Positions 8,104-16,766 of a stretch of 64,000 nucleotides of DNA are shown one piece after another. The translations under genes were made by a program, and so were the position numbers. The notes beneath the pieces were generated by a model that was not told the DNA's origin, did not search any database, and saw only the letters and a list, made by a program, of their open reading frames with translations. The stretch comes from Fluviirhizobium alvei (GTDB taxonomy: Bacteria > Pseudomonadota > Alphaproteobacteria > Rhizobiales > Rhizobiaceae), in assembly GCF_030551875.1 (NCBI RefSeq), contig NZ_JAUOZU010000001.1, positions 372,001 through 436,000 on the forward strand. The letters run 5' to 3'. The stretch's first letter is position 1. Each line of letters starts with the position of its first letter.

Positions 8104-9094
8104 GCTGGCTATCCTCCTCACCGCGCGGTGCTGCGGCGCGCCTGATCCGGTCGTTGATCGCCTCGCCCAGATCCTGATCCGGAACGGGTGCAAACGCAAT
8201 GCGGCCGGCGCCGACCGCATCGGCCTTGATCATCGTTGAGAAGAGATTGGCGGCCGCCTCGCGCAGGTTGCCCGTCTTGCTGAGTTCGAAGATGGCGCGC
8301 GCTTCATCCCGGCCGGCAATCGGCTGGTCGCCGAAATTGATCAGCACCTCGTCGCGGGATACGGTGCCTGCATTGAGACGAACCGAAGCTGTTGGCGCAT
8401 AATGGCTCGCGAGCATGCCGGGTGCTTCAATCGCTTCGCCGGCGGCATGTTCGGAGCGAAGAACCGGTTGGCCGATTTCCGCTTCGATTGCGGCAACCGA
8501 GAGCCCGCCGGGGCGCAACAGATGCACGCCCTGCGCATCCACCTTGATGATCGTGCTTTCGACACCGACGCCCGCCGCACCGCCATCGAGGATCAACTGC
8601 AGTTTTTCGCCAAGGTCGGCGGCCACATGTTCGGCCGATGTCGGGCTGATGCGGCCGGAGGTGTTGGCCGAAGGAGCGGCAAGCGGTTTGCCGTAGCGGG
8701 CGATCAGATCACCCGCAAAACCGCGCGGCCAGCGCAGGCCAACCGTTGAAAGCCCGGCAGTGCAGAGCGGATGAATTGCGCTCTCCGGCTTCAAGGGCAG
8801 CACGAGCGTCAGGGGGCCGGGCCAGAAGGCTTTCGCGAGCTTAAGCGAGAGCGGATCGAAGGTGGCGTGCGCCTCAGCCATTTCAAGGTTCGAGACATGG
8901 GCGATCAGCGGGTTGAAACGCGGGCGTCCCTTGATTTCATAGATGCGGGCAATGGCGTCCGGATTGGTCGCATCGGCGGCCAGCCCATAGACCGTCTCGG
9001 TCGGCATCGCCACCGGTTCGGCTTCGGCAAGCACCTGGCAGGCACGATCAAGAGCCCGCTCCGGCTCGTCTGCGATGGTGATGATGTCGGCCAT
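8096..9094 (-). CDS. sua5: L-threonylcarbamoyladenylate synthase, Sua5 type
   Basis: 332 residues. The N-terminal YrdC domain (about 10-200) shows MPTETVYGLAADATNPDAI, KGRPRFNPLIAHV, WPGPLTLVLP, GLRWPRG and PSANTSGRISPT. The second part (about 210-330, including LASHYAPTASVRLN) is the Sua5 C-terminal domain, which separates Sua5 from the short TsaC/YrdC form. The enzyme makes threonylcarbamoyl-AMP from threonine, bicarbonate and ATP for the universal t6A37 tRNA modification, so it is probably essential. It begins an apparent three-gene transcript with the FAD oxidase and modE. Confidence 0.93.
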   Translation of the reverse strand: MADIITIADEPERALDRACQVLAEAEPVAMPTETVYGLAADATNPDAIARIYEIKGRPRFNPLIAHVSNLEMAEAHATFDPLSLKLAKAFWPGPLTLVLPLKPESAIHPLCTAGLSTVGLRWPRGFAGDLIARYGKPLAAPSANTSGRISPTSAEHVAADLGEKLQLILDGGAAGVGVESTIIKVDAQGVHLLRPGGLSVAAIEAEIGQPVLRSEHAAGEAIEAPGMLASHYAPTASVRLNAGTVSRDEVLINFGDQPIAGRDEARAIFELSKTGNLREAAANLFSTMIKADAVGAGRIAFAPVPDQDLGEAINDRIRRAAAPRGEEDSQHG

Positions 9095-9217
9095 GGTCCT
9101 TCCGCGTCGTTCGGTCCTCCGCCCGCCTGGCCGGATTGCTGACGCCTATATCCTGTGCGGCCGGACTTGCCAAGAAAGGCGCTACGCCCGGAACCGGATT
9201 GAGTCTTGACCCTAGTT

Positions 9218-9853
9218 TCAGAGCGCCCGGATGATCTTGCGCAGCGTCTCGTGCTTGGCCCCCAGCATCAGCACATTCTTCAGCGCCTCTTTCGGATCCT
9301 GGGTACGGAACAGGATACCGTTGCCGCGCACTTTCGTGTCGATGGCAAGCTTCTTGGCTTCCATGTCCTTCTGAACGGCGACGGCAAAATACATCCGTTC
9401 GGCCCGCATGTTGATGTTTTCGAACTGCAACTCGTCGGCGGCAATCTCGGCAAAGAAATTGGCGATGTAGAAGGCCCACTTCACTTCGTCATATTCGGCA
9501 AATTTCGTTTTCGCCGCTGTGACATGGCAGTAACCGAGATGCGGCGTTCCGTTGAGCGTGCGGTGAAAGATGACCTTCGGGAACTGGATCGACTTGTGAA
9601 ACGAGTTCAGCCGCTGGTGGGTCTTCTCCCCCGCCACGGTGAGAACGCGCCCGGTGCGTGCCGCGACCTCTTCATAGGTGAGATAGCGCTTTTCCTCGAT
9701 CGACCAGTTGGGGCGGTTGCGATCGATGCGCCCGGTGCGCAGGAATTCCGAATGGATCGCTTGCTTGGGTGCCTGCACCGTACGTTTTTCCTCCACCACA
9801 TAGCGGAGGCTGGTGCGTTCGGTCTGCTTGGAAGGGGACGGCTGCTGCATCAT
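9218..9853 (-). CDS. Conserved hypothetical protein
   Basis: 211 residues, soluble and basic, starting MMQQPSPSKQTERTSLRYVV. I do not recognise a named domain with confidence. The core (TGRVLTVAGEKTHQRLNSFHKSIQFPKVIFHRTLNGTPHLGYCHVTAAKTKFAEYDEVKWAFYIANFFAEIA) looks like a compact globular fold. The tail contains PKEALKNVLMLGAKHETLRKIIRAL, a likely helical pair. There is no signal peptide. The gene stands alone between the Sua5 gene and the GH25 gene. Codon use and base composition are like those of its neighbours, so it is probably a real, conserved rhizobial gene of unknown role. Confidence 0.65.
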   Translation of the reverse strand: MMQQPSPSKQTERTSLRYVVEEKRTVQAPKQAIHSEFLRTGRIDRNRPNWSIEEKRYLTYEEVAARTGRVLTVAGEKTHQRLNSFHKSIQFPKVIFHRTLNGTPHLGYCHVTAAKTKFAEYDEVKWAFYIANFFAEIAADELQFENINMRAERMYFAVAVQKDMEAKKLAIDTKVRGNGILFRTQDPKEALKNVLMLGAKHETLRKIIRAL

Positions 9854-9962
9854 GTCACTCGTCTACGCGGAAAACAGGAACAGGCTATGCGGTCATGGTT
9901 TCCCGAGGCTTGCCCTCTGCGGTCATCGTCCGTGTCTCTTCGGACACCGCGTGAGGCAAGCT

Positions 9963-10934
9963 TCAGAGATCCTGGTAGTTCTGCGCCGTCACCACCGGAT
10001 GCGTGCTCGTATCCCGTGCCAACGGCTTGATATGGAAACCTGAGAAGGCGGCGGCCACCAGACTTCCGGAAACACTGACAAGATATTGCAGTGCCGGTGG
10101 CTTTTCCGGCACCAGCGCACCCTCCGACCAGCGTTTTGCAAGCTCGGCCTTGGCCATCGCGGCAGCATTGATGTCGATATCGTCAAGCGTCCCCTCGATC
10201 CGCATCGGGCAGGATTTGGAGCCGCAGTTCGCCGCCGAAGAGAATTGCCAGAGGAAATAGCTGTCCCAGTTGCCCATCGGGAAGACGCCCTTGATCTCGG
10301 GCTTGTAGCGGGCATACCAGAGCGGCAAGCGCGACAGAAGCCGGTATTGGTCGCGTCGCACCGCAATGTGCCTTGCCGTGTCGTGGTTGGTGTAGAGCAC
10401 AGGATAGCGCCCCGTCCGCGCCTTGATATGGCGGGCGAAGATCTCGGCATCCTCAAGCGACATGAACTTGTCGCTGTCCAGGCTTTCGATATCGAGCACC
10501 ATCAGTTCGTCGGCGGATGGCTCGGCATAATCGAGAAAATGATTGGCCTGGTCGACCGGGTTGCCCGGTCGGGCCAGATGGTAGGCGCCCCAGAGCAGAC
10601 CATTGGCACGGGCCAGCATCCGCCTTGTCTGGTAAAGTTCGCGGCTGACGGCATACTTGCGCCACATCGTCTTGCAATGGGCAGTCGTGTCGCCCTTGTG
10701 TGGACGCGAACAGTCGAACACTTCCGGCAGACCGTCCGACGCCTTGGAGATGAAGGCGGCGACACGCTTGTTCTTCACGAGCTTGTCCCACTCGATGATG
10801 TTCATCTCATAGGCGTCGATCACCAGCGCATTGCGGCTGTCTTTCCAGGGCTCGCGGTCCTCCGCGCTGGCAAACGGCGAAAATCCGACCAGCAGGACTG
10901 CGAGTGCTGTAGAAAGAAATCTTCTCATGGCCAC
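9963..10934 (-). CDS. Secreted glycoside hydrolase family 25 (lysozyme-like) protein
   Basis: 323 residues with an N-terminal signal peptide (MAMRRFLSTALAVLLVGFSPFASA). The GH25 fold is suggested by VIDAYEMNIIEWDKL near the start of the mature part, ISKASDG, GAYHLARPGNPVDQANHFL, the catalytic-type motif LMVLDIESLD and the late strands YPVLYTNHD, LPLWYARYKP and FLWQFSSAA. GH25 enzymes cleave the beta-1,4 bond between N-acetylmuramic acid and N-acetylglucosamine, so a periplasmic or secreted muramidase role is likely. Cysteines in the mature part may form disulfides. The C-terminal 60 residues are not obviously part of the catalytic fold. It is a single gene. Confidence 0.82.
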   Translation of the reverse strand: MAMRRFLSTALAVLLVGFSPFASAEDREPWKDSRNALVIDAYEMNIIEWDKLVKNKRVAAFISKASDGLPEVFDCSRPHKGDTTAHCKTMWRKYAVSRELYQTRRMLARANGLLWGAYHLARPGNPVDQANHFLDYAEPSADELMVLDIESLDSDKFMSLEDAEIFARHIKARTGRYPVLYTNHDTARHIAVRRDQYRLLSRLPLWYARYKPEIKGVFPMGNWDSYFLWQFSSAANCGSKSCPMRIEGTLDDIDINAAAMAKAELAKRWSEGALVPEKPPALQYLVSVSGSLVAAAFSGFHIKPLARDTSTHPVVTAQNYQDL

Positions 10935-11034
10935 CCTATCCGATGTTCGTCAACATCGTGTGACAAGATGGTTATTGAATGGTTAAGACCAGATCATGGT
11001 TCCTATCAGGCAAAATTCAGGGGCATTTCTGAGG

Positions 11035-11538
11035 TTAGAGTGGCAGGACCACGCCGATCGTCGCCAGAAGCCTCACCGAAACCATATTCTTGATTGGCGT
11101 TGACTTGAGCGCCCTGAGTGCCGAGCGAAGTTTGCGCACAGGGTTGGACGGTTTGTGACGGCAGAAGGCGACCTTCTTCACATAGCGCTCGATCTCCCAC
11201 AGCGCCCGGCTATCCTGAGCAAAATAGGCGATGTCGCCGGGCTTGAGTACGCGCGTTTCGCCGGCTTCGCTGGTGACGCGTACCTCGCCTTCGAGGATCA
11301 TGACCGTCTCTTCGCTGTAGAAGGTCCACCAGAACGAACCGGCAGTGCAATCCCAGATGTTGGTCGCAGCACCCCCGTCGAGCGACGGCGAATGCAGTCC
11401 GGCGCGGGCCTTCGGGTTGCCGGAGACGATCCATTCCGCCTTGATCGGTGCATCGACGAGCGCCACGTCCTCGGCGCGTTTCGCGATGAACATTGGATTG
11501 CTGATGGTTTCGTCAATTTTCGTAACAGGCATGGCCAT
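11035..11538 (-). CDS. Cupin-domain protein (DUF861 type)
   Basis: 167 residues, starting MAMPVTKIDE; a second ATG two codons later is equally possible. The cupin core is AGSFWWTFYSEETVMILEGEVRVTSEAGETRVLKPGDIAYFAQDSRALWEIERYVKKVAFC, matching the ethanolamine-utilisation-Q-like/DUF861 cupin group. Such proteins are small beta-barrels that bind a metal or a small ligand; no reaction can be assigned. The last 35 residues are basic and then hydrophobic (MVSVRLLATIGVVLPL), an unusual tail that could touch the membrane. It is transcribed away from the chemoreceptor gene. Confidence 0.8.
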   Translation of the reverse strand: MAMPVTKIDETISNPMFIAKRAEDVALVDAPIKAEWIVSGNPKARAGLHSPSLDGGAATNIWDCTAGSFWWTFYSEETVMILEGEVRVTSEAGETRVLKPGDIAYFAQDSRALWEIERYVKKVAFCRHKPSNPVRKLRSALRALKSTPIKNMVSVRLLATIGVVLPL

Positions 11539-11606
11539 TGGTCGGTGTCCCTTCGCGCCTCTGGATTGCAGGCATGCTACGAAACCATCTTGAATATGCG
11601 GTTCAT

Positions 11607-11639
11607 CGGTTCGTTAAAATTTGAATGAACCGTTTTTTT
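11607..11639 (+). terminator. Orphan intrinsic terminator upstream of the first chemoreceptor gene
   Basis: CGGTTCGTT / AATGAACCG pair (one G-T wobble) around AAAATTTG and are followed at once by seven T residues. It points in the plus direction, but no plus-strand gene ends before it: the cupin gene on the left is read leftwards. It could end a small RNA or a leader transcript that begins in 11540-11600. Confidence 0.6.
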
Positions 11640-11831
11640 CACCGAGGTCCATTGTCTGTTGCAAGAATAGTTCGTCAAAACCGCTCAGGACTTTGCTTAT
11701 GTCAAGAAGGGAGTGGTTTCTCGGGGTGCCGAATTTATACAAAATATACGTTTGCTTCGTAGCCTTTGTTAACCTTGCGCGTGTGGTTTTCCGCACCGCA
11801 TGCTGGCTCGAACTTCGGCGGAAGCATTTCC

Positions 11832-13796
11832 ATGGTGCGTAGAATTCTCAGGTTGCCACTGGTCATTCAGATCCTGATCAGTGTTGCGGTCGTGCTTGTT
11901 CTGGGTGAAGTTGCAAAGGTATCGAACGACCTGCGCGCCGAATGGGAGAGGATCGAGGCCAATGGCGAGATGCGCGGCAATGCTGCGCTCGACATGCTGG
12001 AGGCGGTTCACATCCAGGCCATGCTCAATCGGGGCCAGATCGAGGATGGCGATCCGGCGATTGCCACGCTGGATGGCGCCATGGAGCAGTTTTCCCATTC
12101 CAACCAGAATATCGACATATGGGTGGTGATGGCGCCGAAGGTCGAGGCGTTCCAGAAGGAAAACGGCCAGAAAATCCTGCCGCCCAAGGATGAACTCGAC
12201 CGCCGCACGTTGACGTCACTCACCCGCGAGCGCGAAGTGTCGGGCAACATGCTGCGGCTGACGCGACCGGTCGTGCTGGGTGCCGGCACGGCCGCCGATG
12301 AACGCTGCGCCGGCTGCCACGAAGGCATGATGAACATCACCGCAGGCGAACCGCTTGGCGTCTATAGCGCCGCCATCGACATGTCCCAACAGATTTCGCT
12401 CTGGTATGCCGATGTGCAGAAGCGCGCCATTGCAGGTTTCCTGACGCTGGCGGTCACGCTCGCCGTCATCATGCTGCTGTTGCGCATGACCGTTCTTAAG
12501 CCGTTGCGCCGTCTCGCCGGAGCCACGGACAGGCTCGCCGCCGGCGATGTCGATTGCGACCTGCCGGCTGCGGATCGCAACGATGAAATCGGTGCCATGG
12601 GCAAGGCGCTCGGCGTGTTCCGTGCCGCACTTCAGAGCAAGAAGGCTCTCGAAGTGGAGGCCGAACAGTCGCGCCAGCGTGCCGAACAGGAGCGGATCGA
12701 TACCCAGCGCAAGGCGGAAGCCGCTGCTGCCGAACGGCTTCGTATCGCCACCTCCGGCCTCGCCGATGGTTTGAAGCAACTAGCGAGCGGCGATCTGGCC
12801 TTCCAGTTGACGCAGGAATTCTCCCCCGAATTCGAGGCATTGCGCAGCGATTTCAACGCATCCGTCCAGCAGTTGGGACGCACGCTTGCGGCCATTTCCC
12901 AAAGCGTCGGTACCATCGATGGCGGCACCAGCGAGATTTCTCAAGGAACCAACGATCTGTCGCTCAGAACCGAACAGCAGGCGGCTTCACTCGACAAGAC
13001 GGTGACCGCACTCGGCCAGATCACCGCCAACGTGGCATCGGCCTCCGAACGGGCGAGCGAAGCACGTGACGTTGCAGCGCGTGCGAACGAGAGTGCCGCG
13101 AGTTCTGCCGTCGTCGTGACGGATGCCGAAGACGCCATGCGCCGCATCGAACAATCCTCGGCGGAAATCTCCAAGATCATCGGCGTCATCGATGAAATTG
13201 CCTTCCAGACCAACCTTCTGGCGCTCAATGCCGGGGTCGAGGCAGCCCGCGCCGGCGATGCCGGCAAGGGCTTTGCCGTCGTGGCCCAGGAAGTGCGTGG
13301 CCTCGCGCAACGTTCGGCCAATGCTGCCAAGGAAATCAAGGATCTGATCCAGAACTCGTCGCAGCAGGTCGATAGCGGCGTTCGCCTTGTACGCGATGCG
13401 GGCACGGCGCTGAAAACGATCGGCGACTATATCGTATCCATCAACGAACATATGGAGGCGATTGCCAAATCCTCCAAGGAGCAGGCGAGCGATCTCGAAG
13501 AGGTCAACAGCGCCGTCTCGCAGATGGATCAGGTGACGCAGCAGAACGCGGCGATGGTCGAACAGTCCAATGCCGCCAGCGCCACGCTCGCAGACGAAAC
13601 CTCCAAGCTTCGCGATCTCGTCAACCAGTTCCGACTGGATGTGCCTGCGAACAATCCGGTTGCCGGTCTGCGTGCCACCCATGCCCGCATGGCCGCGCCT
13701 TCCGCTAAAGCGATGTCGTCGCATCCGGCGCCGGCAAGAATGGCGGTGGCGAAAGCTTCCGGTGGCGGTTCGACCGAAGGCTGGGAAGAGTTCTGA
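11832..13796 (+). CDS. Methyl-accepting chemotaxis protein with periplasmic CxxCH motif
   Basis: 654 residues from the ATG at 11832. A membrane segment (about 8-28) is followed by a periplasmic domain of about 170 residues resembling the DUF3365/Tll0287-like fold, with CAGCH at residues 159-163, a c-type heme attachment motif. A second membrane segment (199-219), a HAMP domain and a HAMP-like segment ([13 protein letters not shown]) lead to the signalling hairpin tip [21 protein letters not shown]. The last five residues, GWEEF, match the CheR/CheB tethering pentapeptide of receptors. It probably senses a redox-related cue, gas or a ligand through bound heme. A close paralogue lies at 24750-26615. 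Confidence 0.92.
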   Translation: MVRRILRLPLVIQILISVAVVLVLGEVAKVSNDLRAEWERIEANGEMRGNAALDMLEAVHIQAMLNRGQIEDGDPAIATLDGAMEQFSHSNQNIDIWVVMAPKVEAFQKENGQKILPPKDELDRRTLTSLTREREVSGNMLRLTRPVVLGAGTAADERCAGCHEGMMNITAGEPLGVYSAAIDMSQQISLWYADVQKRAIAGFLTLAVTLAVIMLLLRMTVLKPLRRLAGATDRLAAGDVDCDLPAADRNDEIGAMGKALGVFRAALQSKKALEVEAEQSRQRAEQERIDTQRKAEAAAAERLRIATSGLADGLKQLASGDLAFQLTQEFSPEFEALRSDFNASVQQLGRTLAAISQSVGTIDGGTSEISQGTNDLSLRTEQQAASLDKTVTALGQITANVASASERASEARDVAARANESAASSAVVVTDAEDAMRRIEQSSAEISKIIGVIDEIAFQTNLLALNAGVEAARAGDAGKGFAVVAQEVRGLAQRSANAAKEIKDLIQNSSQQVDSGVRLVRDAGTALKTIGDYIVSINEHMEAIAKSSKEQASDLEEVNSAVSQMDQVTQQNAAMVEQSNAASATLADETSKLRDLVNQFRLDVPANNPVAGLRATHARMAAPSAKAMSSHPAPARMAVAKASGGGSTEGWEEF

Positions 13797-13897
13797 TCGA
13801 GCCTTGAATAAAATTGAAGGCAGAATGAAGCTTTCGCGCTGGAATAGATTTGCAGTTTGGCTACTCTCCCGGTCCGGAACAGACTGGGAGCATCAAT

Positions 13898-14494
13898 ATG
13901 AAAATTCTCGTTATCGGCGCCAGCGGCACGCTTGGCCAGGCAGTGGTTCGTGAACTGTCGAGCCGCCATGACATCATCACCGCCTCGCGCAGTTCAGGCG
14001 ATGTCAATGTCGATATCAAGGATATCGACAGTATCCGCGCCATGTATGCCAAGGTCGGCAAGGTGGATGCGATTGCCTGCACCGCCGGCAAGGTTCATTT
14101 CGGCCCGCTGTCGGACATGACGGCTGATCTCATGCAGGTCGGCATCAAGGACAAGCTGATGGGGCAGGTCAATCTGGTGCTGGAAGGCACGGCATCTCTC
14201 AACGATGGCGGTTCCTTCTCGCTGATCAGCGGCATTCTCGCCTATGATCCGATCCGGCTTGGCTCGAGTGCCAGCCTCGTCAACGGCGCGCTTGAATCCT
14301 TCGTCAAGGCCGCGGCCATCGAGCTGCCGCGCGGCATTCGCATCAATGCGATCAGCCCCAACGTGTTCGTTGAATCGATGGAAGGCTACGGACCGTTCTT
14401 CCGCGGCTTCAAGCCTGTTCCGGTCGCCGATGCTGCGCTCGCCTATTCGAAAAGCATCGAAGGCGGCCAGACCGGTCAGGTCTACAAGATCTGA
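13898..14494 (+). CDS. Short-chain dehydrogenase/reductase
   Basis: 198 residues, starting MKILVIGASGTLGQAVV, where GASGTLG (7-13) is the NAD(P)-binding glycine motif. The expected serine is probably in SLISGILAYDP; the usual YxxxK is not clearly kept, the region reading LVNGALESFVKAAAIELPRGIRINAISPN. It is shorter than the classical 250-residue SDR and belongs to a reduced group of which many members lack known substrates. The start has GGGAG 9 bases upstream; the frame extends upstream to 13850 without such a site. It lies 101 bases after the chemoreceptor and is convergent with the ion channel gene. Confidence 0.82.
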   Translation: MKILVIGASGTLGQAVVRELSSRHDIITASRSSGDVNVDIKDIDSIRAMYAKVGKVDAIACTAGKVHFGPLSDMTADLMQVGIKDKLMGQVNLVLEGTASLNDGGSFSLISGILAYDPIRLGSSASLVNGALESFVKAAAIELPRGIRINAISPNVFVESMEGYGPFFRGFKPVPVADAALAYSKSIEGGQTGQVYKI

Positions 14495-14499
14495 TCCGA

Positions 14500-15591
14500 C
14501 TACAGTAGGCGGATGACGGCGCAGATGCAGACGATGGTGAAGATCGTCGGCAGGCCAAAGCGCATGGAACGACGGATCTCGAGCGCCAGATAGGGATTGC
14601 CGGTATGGCGCTCGAGATTGCCGTAGATCATCGCAAGGTGCGCGAGCAGCGTCAGCACGAGATAGAAATAGCCGATCGAGATCATGAAGGCGATCGGCGA
14701 ATTGACCGACATCGATCCGGGAAAGCTCGATTCGAAGCTGAAGCTCAGGGCCGCAAGCGCCAGAAGTGCGGAATAGATGATGCCGGCCGGATCGACCTTC
14801 ATCCGGTCCGGGGCCCAGAGAATGAAGATCGAGACCGAAACGACGGCGGCAAACGGCACAAAGATGCGCAGCAGATAGCGCGGCCACGTGCGGCTGACTT
14901 CGGCGGTGACGGTGACATTCGAGAACGGTTTGGCATTCCAGCCATAGGTTTGCGAAAGCTGGAAGGTCAGATCACCGGATCGCCAGTCCGATGCCGACAG
15001 GCTTTGCGCGATGCCGGACAGTTCGCGGTCGCGGTCATCGATGGCGAAAATCACCTGGCTTGCATCATAGCGCGGCGTCGAAATCTGGAAGGACAGTTTC
15101 TGGCTGTCGAACGGGAAAGATGAAAGATCGATCGCCACCCGATAGTCCGCCTCGATCTGCCGAATCATCGTGACCGTGCCATCGGCCTGGACCGATAGCG
15201 CGATCGTCTGGCTCCTCGGCTCGCTGATCTGGTTGCCGACGACAAAACCCGGCGCCCAGCCATGCGACAGCGCCTGTTCAGCCTCGGTGCCGTAGAAATC
15301 CTGCCGATAGGTGCCGGTATCGAGCGGCTTGAAGGCGCGCGCGGGATCCTGCCAGCGATAGGTGAATTCGATGCGGGCCGTCACTTCGCTGTCGGTTTCC
15401 GACAGTCTTGCGATGTTGAGAATGCGGGCCGACAGGTGAACCTTGACCGGCAGGTGAATGCCGACGGGAATGGCTGCTGCTGGCGCGGATTCTGCGGCGA
15501 CGGAGGGATTACGGCCGGCAATCGCGATGAAAAGAAAAAGGACCGCCATGAACAGCCCCATCCATGACGCTTTTGGAAAAAGCACGGTCAT
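14500..15591 (-). CDS. Pentameric ligand-gated ion channel (Cys-loop family) homologue
   Basis: 363 residues. A signal peptide (1-33) precedes a beta-sandwich extracellular domain (about 40-235) with FPFDSQKLSF at 159-168, the pro-loop hallmark of this family; the flanking cysteines of eukaryotic receptors are missing, as in bacterial homologues. Four hydrophobic segments follow: M1 239-260 with the conserved proline (RIFVPFAAV), the putative pore helix M2 269-290, M3 302-324 and M4 345-363. Subunits of this type assemble as pentamers in the inner membrane. The ligand and ion selectivity cannot be read from sequence. Its ATG overlaps the stop of the Cache-like gene upstream, so the two are translationally coupled. 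Confidence 0.88.
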   Translation of the reverse strand: MTVLFPKASWMGLFMAVLFLFIAIAGRNPSVAAESAPAAAIPVGIHLPVKVHLSARILNIARLSETDSEVTARIEFTYRWQDPARAFKPLDTGTYRQDFYGTEAEQALSHGWAPGFVVGNQISEPRSQTIALSVQADGTVTMIRQIEADYRVAIDLSSFPFDSQKLSFQISTPRYDASQVIFAIDDRDRELSGIAQSLSASDWRSGDLTFQLSQTYGWNAKPFSNVTVTAEVSRTWPRYLLRIFVPFAAVVSVSIFILWAPDRMKVDPAGIIYSALLALAALSFSFESSFPGSMSVNSPIAFMISIGYFYLVLTLLAHLAMIYGNLERHTGNPYLALEIRRSMRFGLPTIFTIVCICAVIRLL

Positions 15592-16682
15592 CGACTGTCT
15601 TCCTCCTTGTCGCTCGCATCCGAATGCCGTTTCAGCGCCACTTCATGAAGGCCGAGATAGGCGACGAGCCTGGAGGTCGCATCCGATATGCTGCCGGCCC
15701 TGCATTCGCGCGCCAACTGTTCCAGCGGACGGATGACGAAGGCGCGGATGCCGACCATGAAGATGCCATAGCAGAGCACCAGGCCGGAGAGGGCGACGGC
15801 CGCGACGGTAATGAGCGTGGCCTTGAAGCTCGCTTCCAGCGCGCTCACATCCTTGACCACGATCAGCGTGCCGATCATCTTGCCCGAAAAATCGAGCAGC
15901 GGTTGGCCAAGCATGCCGAGCATGGCACCATTGAATGCGTGGACCTGGCTCTTTGCAGCCCGGCTCAGCGAGATCAGGCCTTCGAGGTTGAGCTGGTTGA
16001 ACAGGGCGCGGTTGGTGCTCGCATCAAGCCTGAGAGGACCGCCGGCGACGGCGAACCCGCCCTTGCCATCCGGAAAGGCTTCCGGCGCGATGTAAATGGC
16101 AAATTCTGCGCCGGTCGTGGCCTTGGCCTGATCGAGCAGCGTCTTGAGATCAAGACCGGTCTCGACAGTACCGACCAGCTGTCCCTGATCGAGGATCGGC
16201 GAGACCGAGCGCAGACTGAGCCCCTTGAGGCCGATCTCGAGTCCCTTTTGCGGCTTCTGGCTCTTGTTGGCAGCCAGGATCATCGGGCGGAACAACGCGA
16301 GATCCTGCCCGAAATCCTCCGGCTGCCAGACGCGCAGGAACGAGATCATGTCGCGGCTGTGGAAATGCAGCACATCCATGCCGGCTTCCTGCCGGAGGAT
16401 ATCGAGAACCGGCTTCATTCTTGCCTGAAGAGCGGGCCTGTCGGCCGCCGCCATCAGGCGCGCCACCTCCGGATCGTGCGCCACAAGTTCTGCCTGGGTC
16501 TGCACCATGCTTTCGGCCTGGGCCATGGCAGCCGAGAGAACCTGAGCCGTTGCCTCGATCTCGTTCGTTTCCGCCCGGTCCATATTGGCGCGGCTGTCGG
16601 ACAGGAGCAGGAAGCCACTGGCAAGAAGGGTGAGCGCAATGGCGAAGGCGGAAATGGCTGCGAGGCGTCGTTCAAGAGACAT
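15588..16682 (-). CDS. Membrane-bound Cache-type sensor protein without output domain
   Basis: 364 residues from the ATG at 16682 (MSLERRLAAISAF); a start 12 codons upstream is possible. An N-terminal membrane helix (about 5-27) is followed by about 255 periplasmic residues resembling a double Cache sensor (AEATAQVLSAAMAQAE..., DMISFLRVWQPEDFGQDLALFRPMI, GLEIGLKGLSLRSVSPILDQGQLVGTVETGLDL). The second membrane helix is TLITVAAVALSGLVLCYGIFMVG. Only about 60 cytoplasmic residues remain, beginning like a HAMP linker (VIRPLEQLARECRAG), with no kinase, cyclase or methyl-accepting module. It shares an operon with the channel gene, which suggests it modulates or accompanies that channel. Confidence 0.8.
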   Translation of the reverse strand: MSLERRLAAISAFAIALTLLASGFLLLSDSRANMDRAETNEIEATAQVLSAAMAQAESMVQTQAELVAHDPEVARLMAAADRPALQARMKPVLDILRQEAGMDVLHFHSRDMISFLRVWQPEDFGQDLALFRPMILAANKSQKPQKGLEIGLKGLSLRSVSPILDQGQLVGTVETGLDLKTLLDQAKATTGAEFAIYIAPEAFPDGKGGFAVAGGPLRLDASTNRALFNQLNLEGLISLSRAAKSQVHAFNGAMLGMLGQPLLDFSGKMIGTLIVVKDVSALEASFKATLITVAAVALSGLVLCYGIFMVGIRAFVIRPLEQLARECRAGSISDATSRLVAYLGLHEVALKRHSDASDKEEDSR

Positions 16683-16766
16683 GATGGGAATTCCGGGGCA
16701 GGCAACAGGCGAACTCATCCATGAGTATCGGTGTTTCTCAGCCCATTCAACTGTTTGCGTGTCCGC

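Noticed and set aside
9100-9217. A possible short gene between the Sua5 and hypothetical genes
   Set aside because: No frame with a ribosome binding site and coding-like composition; treated as a plain intergenic gap.
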